Shown: piece after piece, positions 6,677 to 9,108 of the stretch | Layout of the letters: each line of letters begins with the position of its first letter | How positions within the stretch are numbered: the first letter of the stretch is position 1 | Made by a program: the position numbers and the translations under genes | Assembly: GCA_903928045.1 (NCBI GenBank) | Contig: CAIYPH010000203.1 | Coordinates: 1 to 9,108 of the forward strand | DNA length: 9,108 bases | Direction: 5' to 3' | Origin: an uncultured Rhodospirillales bacterium | GTDB lineage: Bacteria; Pseudomonadota; Alphaproteobacteria; Acetobacterales; Acetobacteraceae | Notes under the pieces: model-generated | What the model saw: the letters and a program-made list of their open reading frames with translations, nothing else | Told to the model about the DNA's origin: nothing | The model's database searches: none

Positions 6677-6692
6677 TGTCGATGTCGTGCAA
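6664..6692 (-). promoter_or_regulatory. Predicted mucR promoter
   Basis: On the minus strand TTGCAC (6687-6692) and ATATAT (6664-6669) are 17 bp apart, a fair match to a housekeeping promoter. The -10 lies inside the inverted repeat. This predicts a short leader of about 27 nt before the mucR ATG. No convincing promoter for the plus-strand gene was found in the same gap. Confidence 0.4.
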
Positions 6693-6733
6693 TGATTTAA
6701 TTTGACCTGTAAGAAGAGGCCTCAACAACAACC

Positions 6734-7003
6734 ATGGCGGAAAAGATCAGGCAAACGATTGAGCAAGCTTCGATCGAGGCGGATCATGAAATTGACGTAA
6801 CGCGGGAATATTGCCCGATGACGTTCGTCAAAACGCGATTGGCGCTCGACCGCCTGGCGTCTGGGCAGATTCTGCGCGTGCTGCTCAAGGGCGATGAGCC
6901 GCGCCGCAATGTGCCGCGCACGGCTCTCGAGCAGGGGCACCAAGTATTGGCAGCCGAAGAAGATGCCGACGGAATCACTCGGCTGTTGCTGCGCCGGAAG
7001 TAA
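6734..7003 (+). CDS. TusA/SirA-like small protein
   Basis: This 89-residue cytoplasmic protein has the TusA (SirA/YedF/YeeD) fold pattern: a beta strand, the Cys-Pro turn, a helix (FVKTRLALDRL), a strand with ILRVLLKGDEP, then a helix and a final strand. TusA proteins carry persulfide sulfur on the Cys of a CPxP motif, for tRNA 2-thiolation and other sulfur transfer. Here Cys27-Pro28 is kept but the second proline is Thr30 (CPMT), a variant that appears common in Rhodospirillales versions, so a tRNA-thiolation role should not be assumed. It is the only plus-strand gene, diverges from mucR, and its 3' end overlaps the 3' end of rimI by 29 nt. The AAGAAGAGG upstream lies about 14 nt from the ATG, farther than usual. 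The ATG at 6734 is the only start that leaves the Cys motif in place with a normal N-terminus. Confidence 0.82.
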   Translation: MAEKIRQTIEQASIEADHEIDVTREYCPMTFVKTRLALDRLASGQILRVLLKGDEPRRNVPRTALEQGHQVLAAEEDADGITRLLLRRK

Positions 7004-7418
7004 TGCGGCGTCGCAACACCAATGCATCGCTGCCATCCGCATAGTAACGTCGCCGAAGTCCGGCAGGGGTGAAACCGGCTGAATCGTAGAGGCCGCGCGC
7101 CGCAATGTTGACCGTGGAGACTTCAAGAAACATCGTTTCCGCTCCGGAGCGAGCCGCGGTCTCCATCGCGGCCGTCAGCAGAAGGCGGCCAAGCCCGCGC
7201 TGGCGCTCGGATGGAAGTACGGCAATCGTCAGGACCTCCGCCTCATCCGCAGCGACGCGGGCCAGCACGGCGCCGCCTTGATCGGCGAGGAGGCCGAAGA
7301 CGCCGGGAAGCGCGAGCTGTAAGGCGAAGGCGTCAGGCCCCCAGGACTCCGCGGGCGGGAAGCTCGCGCGATGACTGTCCGACATCACGATCGCGTGAGC
7401 AGGGGTCGCGCGGATCAC
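6975..7418 (-). CDS. rimI: GNAT N-acetyltransferase, RimI-like
   Basis: RimI acetylates the N-terminal alanine of ribosomal protein S18 in E. coli and can modify other proteins. This 147-residue protein shows the GNAT acetyl-CoA loop RQRGLG (72-77) after strand EVLTIAVLP. The RimI signature follows: LEV with Glu99, Asn104, then LYDSAGF with Tyr111. The 12-residue spacing of Glu99 and Tyr111 equals that of the catalytic pair Glu103/Tyr115 in Salmonella RimI. The end RRRYYADGSDALVLRRR is family-typical. It starts at GTG, which overlaps the tsaB stop as GTGA, so translation is coupled to tsaB; the tsaB-rimI pair is widely conserved. Its last nine codons and stop run antisense to the TusA-like gene. 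The real acceptor substrate in this organism is unproven. Confidence 0.9.
   Translation of the reverse strand: MIRATPAHAIVMSDSHRASFPPAESWGPDAFALQLALPGVFGLLADQGGAVLARVAADEAEVLTIAVLPSERQRGLGRLLLTAAMETAARSGAETMFLEVSTVNIAARGLYDSAGFTPAGLRRRYYADGSDALVLRRRITSGAATAE
6984..7018. terminator. Stem-loop at convergent ends of tusA-like gene and rimI
   Basis: TGTTGC (6984-6989) pairs with GCAACA (7013-7018) and CGCCG (6992-6996) with CGGCG (7006-7010). There is one 2x2 internal mismatch and a 9-nt loop that contains most of the plus-strand stop codon. The element sits over the overlapping 3' ends, so it could end transcription from both sides. No T-tract is present on either strand, so intrinsic termination would be weak. 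Confidence 0.4.
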
Positions 7419-8080
7419 TCTAGACGTGGTGCCGGGCGCAACCCGCCGGCCGGCAGCTTCGCTTCCGGCGGGTCGACGTAGAGCGGTTGCGCCGCGCGCG
7501 GCGGTCGCTCGCCGCGCAGGCGCTGTTCACCGACCAGGGCGACCTGACGGATCGGTGGCAGGCGCACATCGGTCAACATCACATCGACGTCCATCGCTGC
7601 GAGCCGGCAGGCCACCGCGATGGCTGCGTCGCCCGCCACAGCCACCCGGCCGGTGACGCGGGGGAGATCGGCAAGATCCATCGCCTCCGCCTCGCCGTCG
7701 GCGCGGTGCAGGAATACGCGTCCACGGCGGCTGTCGATCGCCACCCAGAGTTCGCGCCCGCCGAGGTTCGGCAAGGCGGCGGCCATCGCTTCGGCCACGC
7801 CGACGCCGACCACCGGGCATCCCGCCCCGGTGGCGATGCCCTGCGCCAGCGCAATTGCTGCACGCAGGCCAGTGAAGCTGCCGGGCCCGACGGTGACGGC
7901 GACGCCATCGAGAGTGTCGGCGGCGACTCCGGCCTCGGCGAGCACCGACACGACCATCGGCGCCAGGGCGGCGGCCTGGCCATGGCCCGCCGGCTCGTGG
8001 CGTACGGCGATCACTGCGCCGTCATCCACCAGGGCGACGGCGCAGCGCGCGAGGGCTCCATCAAGGGCGAGAATCCGCAT
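7415..8080 (-). CDS. tsaB: tRNA t6A synthesis protein TsaB
   Basis: TsaB (YeaZ) is the non-catalytic partner of TsaD in the complex that makes N6-threonylcarbamoyladenosine at position 37 of ANN-decoding tRNAs. It is essential in many bacteria. The 221-residue protein has the ASKHA start MRILALDGA and the diagnostic GPGSFTGLR at 65-73. LAQGIATG, a VGVGVAEAMA segment and LWVAIDSRRGRVF follow, and it ends with PLYVDPPEAKLP as expected. It is typical in length. The ATG (8078-8080) has no clear Shine-Dalgarno. It lies 48 nt after the DUF2076 gene, with which it may be co-transcribed, and overlaps rimI by 4 nt. tsaD and tsaE are not in the window. Confidence 0.95.
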   Translation of the reverse strand: MRILALDGALARCAVALVDDGAVIAVRHEPAGHGQAAALAPMVVSVLAEAGVAADTLDGVAVTVGPGSFTGLRAAIALAQGIATGAGCPVVGVGVAEAMAAALPNLGGRELWVAIDSRRGRVFLHRADGEAEAMDLADLPRVTGRVAVAGDAAIAVACRLAAMDVDVMLTDVRLPPIRQVALVGEQRLRGERPPRAAQPLYVDPPEAKLPAGGLRPAPRLE

Positions 8081-8128
8081 CGGACGAGATTAGCACCGCC
8101 ACCGATGCGGGGGAATGCGAGGCTGGCC

Positions 8129-9022
8129 TCAGGGGTCGTCGCTCGAGCCGCCTGCGTCCGACCAGCCGCCGCCACCGCCGGAAGGCCCGTCATCCGGGGC
8201 ATCCTGCCAGCCGCCGGTGTTCGACGCCGCCTGCTGCCAGCCGCCGCTATCCTGGGTGCCGTAGCCCGTCGCATCTTTCGACAGGCCGCCGACCTCGTAG
8301 GGATCGGCCGAGGGAGTGGGGTCCGTCGCCCAGGGGCTGGCGGAGGGCGCCTGTGGCGGGAAGTAGCCGGGCGCCGAGGCCGGATTGCCGAAGCCGCCGC
8401 CGCTGAAACCACCTCCGCCAAAGCCGCCGCCATAGCCCTGGTCGTGGTGGCCGGAGAACAGGTTCATCAGCGCATTACCGGCGACCATGCCGCCGGCAAC
8501 GCCGGCCGCGGTGGTCAGCGCCGAACCGAGGAAGCCGGAGCCACGCTGCTGGAACATGCCGGGCTGGTAGCCCGGCGCGTATTGCGGCGGCGGCGGGGCG
8601 TATTGCGGCTGCTGATATTGCGGGGGTGGGGGAGGGGCCGCCTGCTGGCCGCCACCGAACACGCTACCGAAAAAACCGCGCGAAGGTTGCGCCGCCGGCT
8701 GCGCGGCCTGGCCCCAGGGCGACGCGGCGGGCTGCGCCGGCTGGGTCTGTTGCGCCTGGCGCAACGCCTGATTCTCAGCCTGTAACTGGTTGATCCGGTT
8801 GCTCGCCTCGGCCAGCGCATGCTCCTGCACGAAGGCGAGCTGGGTGATGCGATAGCGCGCCTCCGGGAATTTCGCGAACTGCTCGGCGATGTAGGCATCC
8901 GCCTCGCGGTCGATCGGCGGCATCGCCGGATTGGTCGAGGGCACCGAGCCGAAGCCGGAGGCCTGAGTGCCGCCGACGCGCTGGAGGAAGTTGAGGATGA
9001 GATCCCGTTCCTCGTTGGTCAT
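8129..9022 (-). CDS. DUF2076 protein with low-complexity tail
   Basis: This 297-residue protein of unknown function has a DUF2076-type N-terminus. Residues 1-90 begin MTNEERDLILNFLQRVGG, then DREADAYIAEQF and ITQLAFVQEHALAEA, running into a short heptad-like coiled coil (NRINQLQAENQALRQ, about 75-89). A Gln/Pro/Ala-rich linker follows, with PQY and PPPP repeats at about 130-155. Next comes a hydrophobic Gly/Ala-rich stretch at 164-189 (FLGSALTTAAGVAGGMVAGN) that could insert in or associate with membrane. The tail is rich in Gly, Ser, Asp and Phe, with GGW repeats at 260, 270 and 285. No signal peptide is visible. I chose the ATG at 9020-9022 because AGGGGA (9029-9034) lies 6 nt upstream and the motif start agrees; an ATG nine codons earlier lacks this. 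It is upstream of tsaB and possibly in the same transcript. Confidence 0.8.
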   Translation of the reverse strand: MTNEERDLILNFLQRVGGTQASGFGSVPSTNPAMPPIDREADAYIAEQFAKFPEARYRITQLAFVQEHALAEASNRINQLQAENQALRQAQQTQPAQPAASPWGQAAQPAAQPSRGFFGSVFGGGQQAAPPPPPQYQQPQYAPPPPQYAPGYQPGMFQQRGSGFLGSALTTAAGVAGGMVAGNALMNLFSGHHDQGYGGGFGGGGFSGGGFGNPASAPGYFPPQAPSASPWATDPTPSADPYEVGGLSKDATGYGTQDSGGWQQAASNTGGWQDAPDDGPSGGGGGWSDAGGSSDDP

Positions 9023-9028
9023 TTGCTG

Positions 9029-9034
9029 TCCCCT
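9029..9034 (-). promoter_or_regulatory. Shine-Dalgarno of the DUF2076 gene
   Basis: AGGGGA on the minus strand lies 6 nt before the ATG at 9020-9022. It supports that start over the ATG nine codons upstream. No clear promoter is visible in the remaining bases to the window end. Confidence 0.65.
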
Positions 9035-9108
9035 ATGCGTCGGCCGCAATTCCGTCCGGCGTCGTCAGCGATCGATGTGGCCCGTCGCCCGCCGCGCTTC
9101 AAGCGGGA

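Noticed and set aside
7487..8785. 432-codon plus-strand open frame opposite tsaB and the DUF2076 gene
   Set aside because: It has low-complexity Arg/Ala/Gly composition and no domain; it crosses the boundary of two supported genes.
9095..9105. Palindrome CGCTTCAAGCG at the right edge
   Set aside because: It is short, with a one-base centre that cannot form a real hairpin, and the window ends too soon to judge its context.

Overview
The window is GC-rich, densely packed bacterial chromosome. It most likely comes from an alphaproteobacterium of the Rhodospirillales/Acetobacteraceae type. This is inferred from a MucR/Ros regulator, a Fur lacking the CxxC zinc cysteines, a PraR/PhrR-type XRE regulator next to lnt, and a TusA-like protein beside rimI-tsaB. 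I see no RNA gene, insertion sequence, CRISPR array, phage gene or origin. No stretch above about 170 bases lacks a gene.

Ten of the eleven genes are on the minus strand, so reading from right to left: a DUF2076 protein with a low-complexity tail; tsaB and rimI, overlapping by 4 nt; then, across a short divergent promoter region, mucR, fur, a D-2-hydroxyacid dehydrogenase, lnt (8-nt overlap with the dehydrogenase), a PraR/PhrR-like XRE regulator, a large polytopic membrane protein resembling GT-C/STT3-type enzymes, and a pirin. The single plus-strand gene encodes a TusA-like protein. It diverges from mucR and its 3' end overlaps the 3' end of rimI by 29 nt.

Functionally, tsaB serves tRNA t6A synthesis and rimI is a GNAT N-acetyltransferase. 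Fur, MucR and PraR are three transcription regulators of different families within 4 kb. lnt completes lipoprotein maturation in the inner membrane. The DUF2076 protein, the TusA-like protein, the membrane protein and the dehydrogenase have no assignable substrate.

The most interesting points are: (1) the pirin start, where a good Shine-Dalgarno precedes an ATA codon that aligns with the usual family start, while the only ATG lies inside a palindrome; (2) inverted repeats in the mucR and praR promoter regions; (3) a stem-loop at the overlapping ends of the TusA-like gene and rimI; (4) loss of the genes usually found between fur and lnt and after praR in related bacteria, with a dehydrogenase and a membrane protein in their places; and (5) missing ligand residues in MucR and the TusA-like protein. 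I see no clear novel defence or mobile system.
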